A DNA stretch of 64,000 nucleotides, from NCBI RefSeq assembly GCF_014692525.1, contig NZ_JACNYL010000001.1, forward strand, positions 124,001-188,000, read 5' to 3'. A model generated the notes under the pieces. It worked only from the letters and a program-made list of their open reading frames with translations. It made no database searches and had not been told where the DNA came from. Below are positions 50,706 through 59,943 of this stretch, in pieces (position 1 is the stretch's first letter; every line of letters starts with the position of its first letter). Position numbers and translations under genes: made by a program. Origin of the DNA: Sphingobacterium chuzhouense. Its GTDB lineage: Bacteria; Bacteroidota; Bacteroidia; Sphingobacteriales; Sphingobacteriaceae.

Positions 50706-52409
50706 TTAATCAACATTGTCGTGCAGGAACGAATTGTTCGGCCGAATCTCGGTTTCTCCGTCATCGAACGACAAGGTAAACCGTGACACTTGCGATTGTG
50801 AAGAATGTGGCACATCTTCCAACGATTTTTGTCTACGTTTATAAGCCGGTTCGTTTTCCAATTCTTGTAAGCCGTTGCTAGACTTCAGTTTCATACTCAA
50901 CTCTTTTAAACGCAATATACGCTCTTTCGTTTTCATAAGCTGATCTTCAAAATCTATTTCCTTTTCAGGTGTAGATTCTACTTGTGCTACGGGCTCTTCT
51001 TTCGCTATATTTTCCACTTTCTCGGTTTCTTCTACACCCGGCGTTTCCTTATTATATGCATCGAATACGGAAGGCAACTTAAATTCAAATATAGAAGGTG
51101 ATGTTTTCAACTCAAAGCCCGACTCTTCTTGGGTCTCCTCTTGCTCCGGCTCTTCCAAACTCAGTGTATGGCGAATAACCTCCGGTTCCTCTTTTTTCGC
51201 TACCGCCGCATGAATTGGTTTCGGCGAGGTGAACAGATCCCCTTGAGGCGGTGCCGGAGTTCCCAAAAAGGATGTTTTCTCCGTTGTATCTTGTGGAGGT
51301 TTAATGTAGGGCTGTTGTGTATCAGCAGGCTCTTCTTTCTTTATAAACTGATTTTGAGCCACTGGTCTCACAAATTGTTTTGTTGTGGGTTCTGGAGTTA
51401 AGGGTAAGGCAACTTTTTCCTTCTCTTTTTCTTTGACGCGCTCTTCCGCCGTTTGAAAACCTGTCGCAATGATGGTTACCGACAACTCGTCGTCTAAATT
51501 CTCATCGATACAATTACCCCAAATAAGATCAGCAGATAAGCCTGCTTTTTCCTGGATATAATCGGTAACAATAGCAACTTCATCCATCGTCACTTCATTT
51601 TTACCAGAGGTAATATTCAGTAGAATATAGCGTGCACCTTCAATTTCGTTATCTTTCAATAACGGTGATGCCAATGCGCCTGTTACAGCTTCAATAGCAC
51701 GATTTTCGCCGGTTGATATTCCATTTCCCATGATGGCAACACCACTATCATTCATAACGGTACGCACATCTTTAAAATCCACGTTCACGTAGCCCGGGAT
51801 GGTAATAATTTCGGCTATACCTTTCGCTGCTGTTGTCAAAATATCATCCGCCTTCGCGAAAGCCGCCTGCATGGTAAGGTTACCAAATATCTCCCGCAAA
51901 CGATCATTCGAGATAACCAAGTAAGAGTCTACATATTTACGTAGCTCTTCCATACCCTCTTCCGCTTGCGCGCGACGTCGTTTACCTTCAAATGTAAAAG
52001 GAGTGGTTACAATAGCTACCGTTAGGATACCCAACTCTTTTGCAGCTTTCGCCAACACCGGACTTGCTCCGGTACCGGTACCACCGCCCATACCTGCCGT
52101 GATAAAAAGCATCTTCGTATTGGTACCCAACATACGTTTGATATCCTCAATACTTTCAATAGCTGAATTTTCACCTACATCAGGATCTGCACCTGCACCC
52201 ATCCCCTCCGTTAAACTTGCTCCCAATTGTACTTTATTCGGAATAGGACTCAACTCCAACGCCTGCGCATCCGTATTGCAAACGATAAAATCTACGCCAC
52301 TAATCCCTTGCTTGTACATGTGGTTTACGGCATTGCCTCCGCCACCGCCAACACCAATAACCTTGATTATTGATGATTGTTCCTTTAACATTTCAAATTG
52401 TATCGACAT
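50706..52409 (-). CDS. ftsZ: Cell division protein FtsZ
   Basis: This 567-residue tubulin-like GTPase forms the Z-ring. It has IKVIGVGGGGGNAVNHM, the GTP signature GGGTGTGASPVLAKAA, the T7-region YVNVDFKDVRTVM and AIMGNGIS, in a core of about 320 residues. A linker of nearly 200 residues rich in Glu, Lys, Thr and Pro follows, and a short conserved-type end peptide. The linker is long compared with E. coli FtsZ (383 residues) but such extensions are common in Bacteroidota. Its own promoter lies in the ftsA-ftsZ gap. Confidence 0.97.
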   Translation of the reverse strand: MSIQFEMLKEQSSIIKVIGVGGGGGNAVNHMYKQGISGVDFIVCNTDAQALELSPIPNKVQLGASLTEGMGAGADPDVGENSAIESIEDIKRMLGTNTKMLFITAGMGGGTGTGASPVLAKAAKELGILTVAIVTTPFTFEGKRRRAQAEEGMEELRKYVDSYLVISNDRLREIFGNLTMQAAFAKADDILTTAAKGIAEIITIPGYVNVDFKDVRTVMNDSGVAIMGNGISTGENRAIEAVTGALASPLLKDNEIEGARYILLNITSGKNEVTMDEVAIVTDYIQEKAGLSADLIWGNCIDENLDDELSVTIIATGFQTAEERVKEKEKEKVALPLTPEPTTKQFVRPVAQNQFIKKEEPADTQQPYIKPPQDTTEKTSFLGTPAPPQGDLFTSPKPIHAAVAKKEEPEVIRHTLSLEEPEQEETQEESGFELKTSPSIFEFKLPSVFDAYNKETPGVEETEKVENIAKEEPVAQVESTPEKEIDFEDQLMKTKERILRLKELSMKLKSSNGLQELENEPAYKRRQKSLEDVPHSSQSQVSRFTLSFDDGETEIRPNNSFLHDNVD

Positions 52410-52469
52410 AAAAATACCCTATTTAACTCTTGCTAAACCACTTATAAAATCCCGATAGGTTCAACAATT

Positions 52470-52498
52470 CAAATGTAATAATACCAAAATCCTCACAA
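52470..52498 (-). promoter_or_regulatory. ftsZ promoter
   Basis: The minus strand shows TTG (52496-52498), an 18-base spacer and TACATTTG (52470-52477). The predicted start is about 54 bases before ftsZ. Confidence 0.7.
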
Positions 52499-52501
52499 CA
52501 G

Positions 52502-52547
52502 TTTTCCACATTTGTGAATTTGTGGAAAAAAGACCCGTTGTGGAAAA
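52502..52547. promoter_or_regulatory. Three DnaA-box-like 9-mers upstream of the ftsZ promoter
   Basis: TTTTCCACA, one base from the DnaA box TTATCCACA, occurs at 52502-52510 (plus), 52521-52529 (minus) and 52539-52547 (minus), spaced 18-19 bases. They begin 4 bases beyond the -33 element. The first two could also pair as a hairpin, but no T-run follows. Confidence 0.55.
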
Positions 52548-52548
52548 C

Positions 52549-53910
52549 TTATTTCCTCCCTATAAATGTGTCGTCGTCAATTCCCGCATCATCCTTGATA
52601 AAATCGGACAAGAGCTTAGAGAACCAACTTTCCTTTTTATTCTTCTCTTCCGCAATTTCCTTCACCTTTCCGCTTTTTCTTGATACTTCCACCGCTTGCT
52701 CGGTTGCTTCCGCTTCTTCTACAGCTTGCACACCTTTAATCAGCAGTCCAATGGAAGTCGCATACATCGGACTTTTCAATTCTTCCAAAGCCTGTCTGTT
52801 CAACATTTCTGTTTTTGCTAGATATTCATTTGGATAACCGATTCTACAACCAATGCCGGTAATATATTCTACCAATTGAACTAGATGCTTCAATTGGGCG
52901 CCGCCACCTGTAATCACGATTCCTGCAATCAGTTTATCCTCATATCCGGAAGATTTAATCTCATAGTAAACGTGTTCGATGATTTCCTCCATCCGCGCCT
53001 GAATAATGTAGGCTAAATTCTTCACCGATATCTCTTTAGCCTCGCGTCCCCGAATACCCGGCACGCAAATCACCTCATTATCTTTGTTTTCATCCGCCAA
53101 AGCAGAACCGTAGCGAACTTTCAACTGTTCCGCTTGATTGCGTAATACGGAGCAACCTTGTTTGATATCCTCTGTTACGATATTCCCGCCCAACGGGATA
53201 ACAGCCGTATGACGGATAATACCTTCATGAAAGATAGCCACATCCGTGGTGCCGCCACCAATATCAACCAACACCACACCAGCAGTCTTCTCCTCGTCAT
53301 CCAACACAGCTTCAGATGATGCCAGAGGCTCCAAGACTAGGGAAGAGATTTCCAAGTCCGAATTATCTACACAACGTTTGATATTGTTGATATCGGTCAC
53401 CCGTCCTGAAATAATATGAAAATTAGCTTCTACCCGACGTCCTGCCATACCAATAGGCTCTTTAATACCCGGTTCGTTATCGATGGTAAATTCCTGTGGC
53501 AAGACATGAATAATTTCCTCGCCCGGAGGGAGCACCAGCTTATACATATCGGAGATTAATTGCTCCACGTCAATACGGGTCACTTCATCGTAGTCGCGCT
53601 TGGTCAAGATCCCGCGGTGTTGAATACTTTTGATATGCTGACCTGCGATCCCAACGTTGACCACCTTGATATCCACATTCGATTGGGATTCCGCTATCGA
53701 GACCGCATCCCGGATACTGCTTACCGTCCTTTGGATGTTAGCGACTACGCCGCGATTCACACCGGAAGATTCAGCTTTCCCGACACCCAAGAGTTCAATT
53801 TTGTTGGCTCCGCTACGACGACCTACTGTAACACAAATCTTCGTTGTTCCGATATCCAATCCCACGATGATTGGACTATCTTTTTCGTTTTCTGCTAATC
53901 TTGGTTTCAT
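52549..53910 (-). CDS. ftsA: Cell division protein FtsA
   Basis: This 453-residue actin-like protein tethers FtsZ to the membrane. It shows IVGLDIGTTKICVTVGRR, the ATP motifs VVLVDIGGGTTDVAIF and IVITGGGAQL, and the SHS2/1C region with HVLPQEFTIDNEPGIKEPIG. The tail (ESWFSKLLSDFIKDDAG) is amphipathic, suited to membrane binding. ATG 53910 is chosen over an upstream in-frame start that would add eleven residues. Confidence 0.96.
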   Translation of the reverse strand: MKPRLAENEKDSPIIVGLDIGTTKICVTVGRRSGANKIELLGVGKAESSGVNRGVVANIQRTVSSIRDAVSIAESQSNVDIKVVNVGIAGQHIKSIQHRGILTKRDYDEVTRIDVEQLISDMYKLVLPPGEEIIHVLPQEFTIDNEPGIKEPIGMAGRRVEANFHIISGRVTDINNIKRCVDNSDLEISSLVLEPLASSEAVLDDEEKTAGVVLVDIGGGTTDVAIFHEGIIRHTAVIPLGGNIVTEDIKQGCSVLRNQAEQLKVRYGSALADENKDNEVICVPGIRGREAKEISVKNLAYIIQARMEEIIEHVYYEIKSSGYEDKLIAGIVITGGGAQLKHLVQLVEYITGIGCRIGYPNEYLAKTEMLNRQALEELKSPMYATSIGLLIKGVQAVEEAEATEQAVEVSRKSGKVKEIAEEKNKKESWFSKLLSDFIKDDAGIDDDTFIGRK

Positions 53911-53949
53911 AATATGCTGTGTATTTGTTGCTGTATATTTCAATATTAT

Positions 53950-54777
53950 TTATTTCATTTTTAGTTTCATCTGTAAACTGTCTAGCATCCATCCATCCCG
54001 TCGCTCACAGATAATCTGTCCATCATATTTCACATTTACTTTTTCATATGCATCTGTACCAACTTTTGGTAGAATGTTTTTATAGAAAATCTCCAACCTA
54101 CCTAACTTTTCACCTAATTTATCTGCATTACCGATAATCAGCGGTTGCGTTCCTACACGCGGAATAATCTCAATATCTTGTTGGTTATCCACATAAAGCT
54201 GAACGATCTGGTTGCTCCACAATGGATCATCTTTTACATACTCCACGATCGCAACTAAGTCCTTTACCAATCGGGTTTGAATAGTATCCAACGGCTTTTC
54301 ATATCCTTCCTGTATATTTCCGTTCGCTACTAAAACATGCGGAACATATTTTAACGTTACAGGCACTTTTGCTCCTTTTGTGTCGATATAGTATTCTTTA
54401 CCCGCTTTGTTCACAATACGCAAAATAACTTCCCGTTGTTGTACGACGATCTGCAATATCCCGTCCATATCAGTATAAATCTCCGCACTGGATACGTAGG
54501 GAAGCTCCATCAATGCATTTTCAATATTATCGATTGGAATTGTGTTCAAAGGTTTTCCGACTACCGCTCCAAATTTCGTCTTCACTAAATCGGAAATATC
54601 ATGCTGGTCGATAAAGGTTTCTTTTCCTTCCACCACCACTTTCATGGAAGCACAAACTTGTGCCGTATCCTTCTTCTTGACCAAGCCCATCAACATACCT
54701 ATCCCTGCTAAGGCGATAAGCCCCAGACAAGCATAACCAAGTTGCCTCCACGGTATGTTACGAACTGCCTTAAGCAT
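53950..54777 (-). CDS. ftsQ: Cell division protein FtsQ/DivIB
   Basis: This 275-residue protein has one N-terminal helix (about residues 13-32) followed by a POTRA-like region (VVVEGKETFIDQHDISDLVKTKFG) and a beta domain (AEIYTDMDGILQIVVQQR). The sequence is poorly conserved, so position in the dcw cluster (murC-ftsQ-ftsA) supports the call. It bridges early and late divisome proteins. Its start overlaps the murC stop by 8 bases. Confidence 0.9.
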   Translation of the reverse strand: MLKAVRNIPWRQLGYACLGLIALAGIGMLMGLVKKKDTAQVCASMKVVVEGKETFIDQHDISDLVKTKFGAVVGKPLNTIPIDNIENALMELPYVSSAEIYTDMDGILQIVVQQREVILRIVNKAGKEYYIDTKGAKVPVTLKYVPHVLVANGNIQEGYEKPLDTIQTRLVKDLVAIVEYVKDDPLWSNQIVQLYVDNQQDIEIIPRVGTQPLIIGNADKLGEKLGRLEIFYKNILPKVGTDAYEKVNVKYDGQIICERRDGWMLDSLQMKLKMK

Positions 54778-56128
54778 TTTCCAATATCTCTTTTAAAGGT
54801 TTCACCAATCTATCAATATCACCCGCTCCCACAGTTACGATCAACTCCGGCCGATTCTGTTTTACTATTTCCAAAACACGCTCCGGCGATACGAGCTGTT
54901 TACATTCCATATCTATCTTATCCAACAACCATGTGGAGCTTATCCCTTCAATGGGCAATTCTCTTGCCGGATAAATATCCATCAATAGTAATTCATCTGC
55001 CAATCCCAACACCTCTGCAAAACCATCCGCAAAGTCGCGCGTGCGGCTATATAAATGGGGTTGAAAAACGACGGTCAATTTCTTTGCTGGATAAAGTTTC
55101 TTCATCGATGTCAGAAACGCACGCAGCTCTTCCGGATGATGGGCGTAATCGTCGATATAGACATGTGTAGGTGTTTTAACGATATACTCAAACCGTCTCT
55201 TTGCCCCGCCGAAAGAAGCTAATGCGGCTTTAATTTTATCTGCGTTTATCCCAAGTTGTAATGCTACAGTGGTAGCAGCTACAGCGTTTTCTACATTGTG
55301 TAAACCTGGAATCCCTAACGGTATGTTTGGAATTTCCGTTTGTTTGGAAACATAGTCAAAATAAAACACATCGTTTTCCACGTGGATATGTTGTGCATAC
55401 GCATCGCATACCTCCTCTTTCGCATAGGCTATATCGCCACTAAAAGGCAATCCCTTCTTGACTATGGACACACCATTTTGAACCACGCGTTGCAAAAACA
55501 GCTCAAAAGATTCAATAAGATGCTGTTCATCACCATAGATATCCAAATGATCGGGATCGGCTGAAGTCACGACTGCGATATTGGGGTGTAACGTGAGAAA
55601 CGAACGATCATATTCGTCGGCTTCGACCACGACTACATTATTTTCACCATACAACACATTGCTGTTGTAATTCGAGCTTATTCCTCCTAAAAAAGCGGAG
55701 CAATCATATCCCGAATCTTTCAAGATATGTGCGATCATCGTTGATGTCGTTGTCTTACCATGTGTCCCACCCACCGCAATCGTAAATCGGCTCGCGCTGA
55801 TCATGCCCAATACCTCGGAACGTTTGTAAGGTGTAAAACCTTGCTCTAAAAAGTAGGCTTTCAATTTAAGATCTTTTGAGACGGCGGGTGTAAAAATCAA
55901 TAATGTTTGCGCAGACGGTCGCTTGTAGGTTTCCGGCAATAATGAAACATCATCTTGATAGATTACTGGAATACCTTCTTGTACCAAAGCCCGTGTCAAC
56001 TCTGTTTCCGTTTTATCATATCCTTGCACGTCGCATCCGAGGTGCATGAAGTAGCGAGCCAATCCGCTCATACCAATTCCCCCGATTCCGAGTAGATAAA
56101 CACGTTTTATATGGTCAAGGTTCATCAT
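54770..56128 (-). CDS. murC: UDP-N-acetylmuramate-L-alanine ligase
   Basis: This 452-residue ligase adds L-Ala to UDP-MurNAc, the first step of the stem peptide. The N-terminal YLLGIGGIGMSGLARYF, the ATP loop VGGTHGKTTTSTMIAHIL, and IDDYAHHPEELRAFL are MurC blocks. The start is MMNLDHIKRV; it abuts murG directly (one-base spacing between gene ends). Confidence 0.96.
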   Translation of the reverse strand: MMNLDHIKRVYLLGIGGIGMSGLARYFMHLGCDVQGYDKTETELTRALVQEGIPVIYQDDVSLLPETYKRPSAQTLLIFTPAVSKDLKLKAYFLEQGFTPYKRSEVLGMISASRFTIAVGGTHGKTTTSTMIAHILKDSGYDCSAFLGGISSNYNSNVLYGENNVVVVEADEYDRSFLTLHPNIAVVTSADPDHLDIYGDEQHLIESFELFLQRVVQNGVSIVKKGLPFSGDIAYAKEEVCDAYAQHIHVENDVFYFDYVSKQTEIPNIPLGIPGLHNVENAVAATTVALQLGINADKIKAALASFGGAKRRFEYIVKTPTHVYIDDYAHHPEELRAFLTSMKKLYPAKKLTVVFQPHLYSRTRDFADGFAEVLGLADELLLMDIYPARELPIEGISSTWLLDKIDMECKQLVSPERVLEIVKQNRPELIVTVGAGDIDRLVKPLKEILENA

Positions 56129-57235
56129 CTATTTAATAAGTTTCAATACTTCTCTTGCTATCGCTTCATCCGCGTCCGGCATGGCCATCTTTTTTATCTC
56201 CGTACTCAACGACGCACATTTAGCTTCATCAGCAAGTAACTCCAACGCTACATACATCATCGTGCCACGGGCATCTGCTTCCGAAATCATCACGGCTGCA
56301 TTTTTTGCTACCAAAGCCTGCGCATTTTTTGTTTGATGATCTTCTGCGACATTGGGCGAGGGGATCAATATCACCGGCTTGCCCACGACACAAAGTTCTG
56401 ATATCGTTCCAGCGCCCGCTCTCGAAATAATCAAATCTGCCGCCGCATAGGCTAAATCCATGCGTTCTAGAAACGGAAAAACCTTTACATTACCGGGAAT
56501 CAACTGATCAAGCTTTAACATACGTTCCATATCCTCGTAATAGGTCTTTCCCGTTTGCCAGATAAATTGCACGTCATCCCTTTCACCCAGTTCATGTATC
56601 ACATCCAACACATAGCCATTCATCTGCTTTGCTCCCAAACTACCGCCTACAATTAATATGGTCTTTTTATGTGGTTGCAGACCAAAAATTTGCAGGGCAA
56701 ATTCACGCTTTCCTTCAATAGCTACCGAATCACGACGTATCGGATTGCCGGTCAAAATTATTTTCTCCGCCGGAAAGAATTTATCCATACCTTCGTATGC
56801 AACACATATCTTTTTCGCTTTCTTTCCTAAACTTTTATTGGTTACACCCGCATACGAATTTTGTTCTTGGATCAAGGTTGGTAAACCCCTATCATTGGCC
56901 GCCATTAACAACGGCCCGGAAGCAAACCCACCAACACCAACAGCCACATCAGCCCCAAATTCCCTTATAATTTTCCGAGCTTTGATCAAACTGCCTATTA
57001 GCTTGAACGGTAATGCTAAATTTTTCCATAAGGAATTTCTATCAATACCTTGTATATCCAGCCCGATAATCTCGTAACCGGCTTCGGGTACACGTTCCAT
57101 CTCCATTCGTCCGTTTGCGCCGACAAATAAGATTTCGATTTCCGGTTCTATACGACGTAATGCATTCGCTATCGCAATAGCCGGAAAAACATGTCCTCCC
57201 GTCCCTCCTCCGCTTATGATTACTTTATGTCTCAT
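56129..57235 (-). CDS. murG: UDP-GlcNAc:lipid I GlcNAc transferase
   Basis: This 368-residue GT-B enzyme makes lipid II. It has ISGGGTGGHVFPAIAIANAL, VGVGGFASGPLLMAA, IVGGSLGAKQMN and the UDP-binding end AGAGTISELCVVGKPVILIPSPNVAEDHQ. The gene is adjacent to murC and preceded by a 71-base spacer from ftsW that carries an odd short repeat. Confidence 0.96.
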   Translation of the reverse strand: MRHKVIISGGGTGGHVFPAIAIANALRRIEPEIEILFVGANGRMEMERVPEAGYEIIGLDIQGIDRNSLWKNLALPFKLIGSLIKARKIIREFGADVAVGVGGFASGPLLMAANDRGLPTLIQEQNSYAGVTNKSLGKKAKKICVAYEGMDKFFPAEKIILTGNPIRRDSVAIEGKREFALQIFGLQPHKKTILIVGGSLGAKQMNGYVLDVIHELGERDDVQFIWQTGKTYYEDMERMLKLDQLIPGNVKVFPFLERMDLAYAAADLIISRAGAGTISELCVVGKPVILIPSPNVAEDHQTKNAQALVAKNAAVMISEADARGTMMYVALELLADEAKCASLSTEIKKMAMPDADEAIAREVLKLIK

Positions 57236-57306
57236 ATTTTACTTTTTCGTAATTCGTGTTCCGTGATTCGTAACTAGTTACAAATTACGAGAAACGAGTA
57301 ACTATT
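57236..57306 (-). repeat. Low-complexity spacer between ftsW and murG
   Basis: The 71 bases between ftsW and murG are made of reshuffled TTCGTAATTCGTG-like words and their reverse complements, with the palindrome GTAACTAGTTAC. It resembles the simple intergenic repeats of other Bacteroidota operons. I see no promoter. Confidence 0.45.
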
Positions 57307-58500
57307 TTATATCGTTCCGACAACCACCTTTTGCGGTTTTGGAATCTCATTCAATTCTTCTTTTCCTTTCAGCTCTTCTACACTCCGGCTAACACTTAAA
57401 ATAATACCCAATGCCACACTGGTGAACAAAATGGATGTCCCTCCCATACTGACTAAAGGTAATGGCACACCGGTGACTGGCCCCAATCCAACGGCGACCG
57501 CCATATTCGCCAATGCCTGTATGGTCAAGCTAAACCCTAAACCTGCTGCTAGAAAAGCACCGAATGCCCGCGGACTTAAGGTCACAATACGTATACATCG
57601 ATACATCAATGCGACATACAGGAAGAGTAGAATAGCTCCACCAATAGTGCCGTATTCTTCCACAATAACCGCAAAAATAAAATCGGAATATGGGTGTGGT
57701 AACAGGTTTCTACCTACACTGTTGCCTGCCCCCTTGCCAAACAGTTCTCCTGAAGCGATGGACATCTTCGCAAGATTTGCCTGATAGTTTTTATCTTCTT
57801 GAAAAGGAACGTTATTCTGTACGGTTTGTTCTGTTTTAAAGAAACTTTCAAAACGGCTGATATAGGTAGCACGACGCGGACCGATCAATATCACCAACAA
57901 CAGCAGGAACGCACCACCGATGCAAACAATGCCGATTTGTTTGAAGCTCACTCGGCCAATTAAAAGCAGCAACACACTCGTACCAAATAACATTAAAGCG
58001 GTTGACAAGTTCGCCCACGCGATGAGGACAAAGACCAAACATACTGTTCCCATTATCGGAATAAAGGATTTTTTAAGATCTTTTATCTCATGCGCTTTAC
58101 GCGACAGCATACGAGCCAGAAATGTAATCAGTGCTAATTTTGCCAAATCCGATGTTTGAAACGTTTGATTGATGACGGGGATTGTCACCCACCGACTAGC
58201 CTCATTTACCTTATTACCCCCAATCAGCGTAAAGAGTAACAGCGGTATGGTAATAATCATTAACAACTTAGAAATGCCCGCATAATAACGGTAATCTAAT
58301 TTGTGTGATAAATACATCAGCACCAAACCCACAGCAATAATAGAGAAGTGCTTGAACAGGTACAGTTCCGTACCTTTACCTTCTTTATAGGCGAGTGTAC
58401 CTACCGAACTGTATACAGCCAGCAGAGACCAACCAGACAGGATAATCACAATAATCCATATCCACTTATCACCTTTTAATTTACTGAAAATCAGATCCAT
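57307..58500 (-). CDS. ftsW: Peptidoglycan glycosyltransferase FtsW (SEDS family)
   Basis: This 397-residue membrane protein has about ten helices. It matches the SEDS family: ANLSTALMLFGT, the extracellular loop SGELFGKGAGNS, FIFAVIVEEYGTIGG and VTGVPLPLVSMGGTSILFT. SEDS proteins polymerise lipid II with a partner PBP. Position in the cluster favours FtsW over RodA. Confidence 0.93.
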   Translation of the reverse strand: MDLIFSKLKGDKWIWIIVIILSGWSLLAVYSSVGTLAYKEGKGTELYLFKHFSIIAVGLVLMYLSHKLDYRYYAGISKLLMIITIPLLLFTLIGGNKVNEASRWVTIPVINQTFQTSDLAKLALITFLARMLSRKAHEIKDLKKSFIPIMGTVCLVFVLIAWANLSTALMLFGTSVLLLLIGRVSFKQIGIVCIGGAFLLLLVILIGPRRATYISRFESFFKTEQTVQNNVPFQEDKNYQANLAKMSIASGELFGKGAGNSVGRNLLPHPYSDFIFAVIVEEYGTIGGAILLFLYVALMYRCIRIVTLSPRAFGAFLAAGLGFSLTIQALANMAVAVGLGPVTGVPLPLVSMGGTSILFTSVALGIILSVSRSVEELKGKEELNEIPKPQKVVVGTI

Positions 58501-58568
58501 TTTTATTCCTTTTTAGTTTTCAGTCGTCAGCGGTCAGTATTTACTGTTCACTGATTACTCTTGACTTT
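58501..58568 (-). repeat. Low-complexity spacer between murD and ftsW
   Basis: On the minus strand these 68 bases read as a shuffled series of AGTAATCAGTGAACAGT-like words. A related sequence, TTTACTGACTACTGACTACT, precedes the PH/SHOCT gene at 13146-13165. Confidence 0.45.
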
Positions 58569-59942
58569 TTACAAAGACATCACTGCTTCCTTAAATTTCT
58601 CGCCACGCTCCTCATAATTTTTAAACCAATCAAAGCTTGCGCATGCCGGAGACAACAGCACGGTGTCTCCCTTTTTTGCTATATAGGAAGCTATCTCGAC
58701 CGCGTCCTGCATCGATGAACTATTTACAATCACATCCGTATCTTCTTCAAAAGATTCGTGAATACGAACATTGTCCTTACCGATACATACGATCGCTTTT
58801 ACTTTTGATTTCACCAGATCACGCAACATTTCATAATCATTGCCCTTATCTACTCCACCCATTATCAGAATAATGTCGGGTGAAAAACTCTCCAAAGCAT
58901 ACCAAACAGAATTGACATTCGTTGCTTTCGAATCGTTGATATAATTTACCCCTCCAATACAAGCAACATGTTCCAAACGATGCTCGATATTCACATACGA
59001 CTCCATGCTCTCTTTCATCGTTTGGTTGCGCAGTTCCTGAACCTTCGCAATCAAGCCGGAGGCCATGTTGTTGTACGCGTTGTGTTTCCCCTGTAATGAT
59101 AACTCTTCAATATTCATCGCAAAAATGTCTTTGTTAGGTACTCTTATTATTATATTCTTTTCTTCGTCTATATACGCTCCCTGCTCCACCACTTCTTTTT
59201 GTGTAAAAGGCAAATACTGTGCTTCTGTCTTAAATACATCTAATCCTTTTACCGTCTCCTCGTCGTCCAAGCAGTAGATGAAATAATCGTCTTTTGTCTG
59301 ATTCCGGATCATACGAAATTTGGACGCCCTATAGTTTTCCATCTGATGGTCATACCGATCCAAATGATCGGGCGTGATGTTCAAAATGACGGCTATGTCC
59401 GCACGGAAATGATACATATCATCCAACATAAAGCTGGATATCTCCAACACATACACATCATAATTTTCACGCGCTACCTGTAGCGCGAAGCTTTTGCCAA
59501 TGTTTCCTGCCAAGCCTACATTTACACCGCCGCGCTGCAGTATATAGTAAGTCAACATCGTTGTGGTTGATTTACCATTAGAACCCGTAATGCAATAGAG
59601 CTTCGCGTCTGTATATTGCGCAGCAAATTCTATCTCCGAAATCACCGGAATATTTGCAGCCTTCAATGCCTTTATCAAAGGTGCATGTTCAGGAATACCA
59701 GGACTCTTGACAACCAGTGCGGCTTGCATGATCTTGTCTTCGCTATGCAATTGTTCCTCAAATGCAATTCCCTCTTGCTGTAATGTTGCCTTATATCTAT
59801 CACTTATGGCACCCTTGTCTGAAACGAATACATCAAAGCCCTTGTCCTTGCCCAAAATAGCTGCACCAACACCACTCTCCCCAGCGCCTAGTACCGCCAG
59901 AAAGCCAGATTGTGGGTAATATGTATGTGCTATATTGGACAT
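58569..59942 (-). CDS. murD: UDP-N-acetylmuramoyl-L-alanine-D-glutamate ligase
   Basis: This 457-residue ligase adds D-Glu. The ATP loop is ITGSNGKSTTTMLTYYI; EISSFMLDDMY, NITPDHLDRYDH and INDSKATNVNSVWYAL are MurD marks, as is DTVLLSPACASFDWFKNYEERG near the end. The gene begins 1 base after mraY ends. Confidence 0.96.
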   Translation of the reverse strand: MSNIAHTYYPQSGFLAVLGAGESGVGAAILGKDKGFDVFVSDKGAISDRYKATLQQEGIAFEEQLHSEDKIMQAALVVKSPGIPEHAPLIKALKAANIPVISEIEFAAQYTDAKLYCITGSNGKSTTTMLTYYILQRGGVNVGLAGNIGKSFALQVARENYDVYVLEISSFMLDDMYHFRADIAVILNITPDHLDRYDHQMENYRASKFRMIRNQTKDDYFIYCLDDEETVKGLDVFKTEAQYLPFTQKEVVEQGAYIDEEKNIIIRVPNKDIFAMNIEELSLQGKHNAYNNMASGLIAKVQELRNQTMKESMESYVNIEHRLEHVACIGGVNYINDSKATNVNSVWYALESFSPDIILIMGGVDKGNDYEMLRDLVKSKVKAIVCIGKDNVRIHESFEEDTDVIVNSSSMQDAVEIASYIAKKGDTVLLSPACASFDWFKNYEERGEKFKEAVMSL

Positions 59943-59943
59943 C

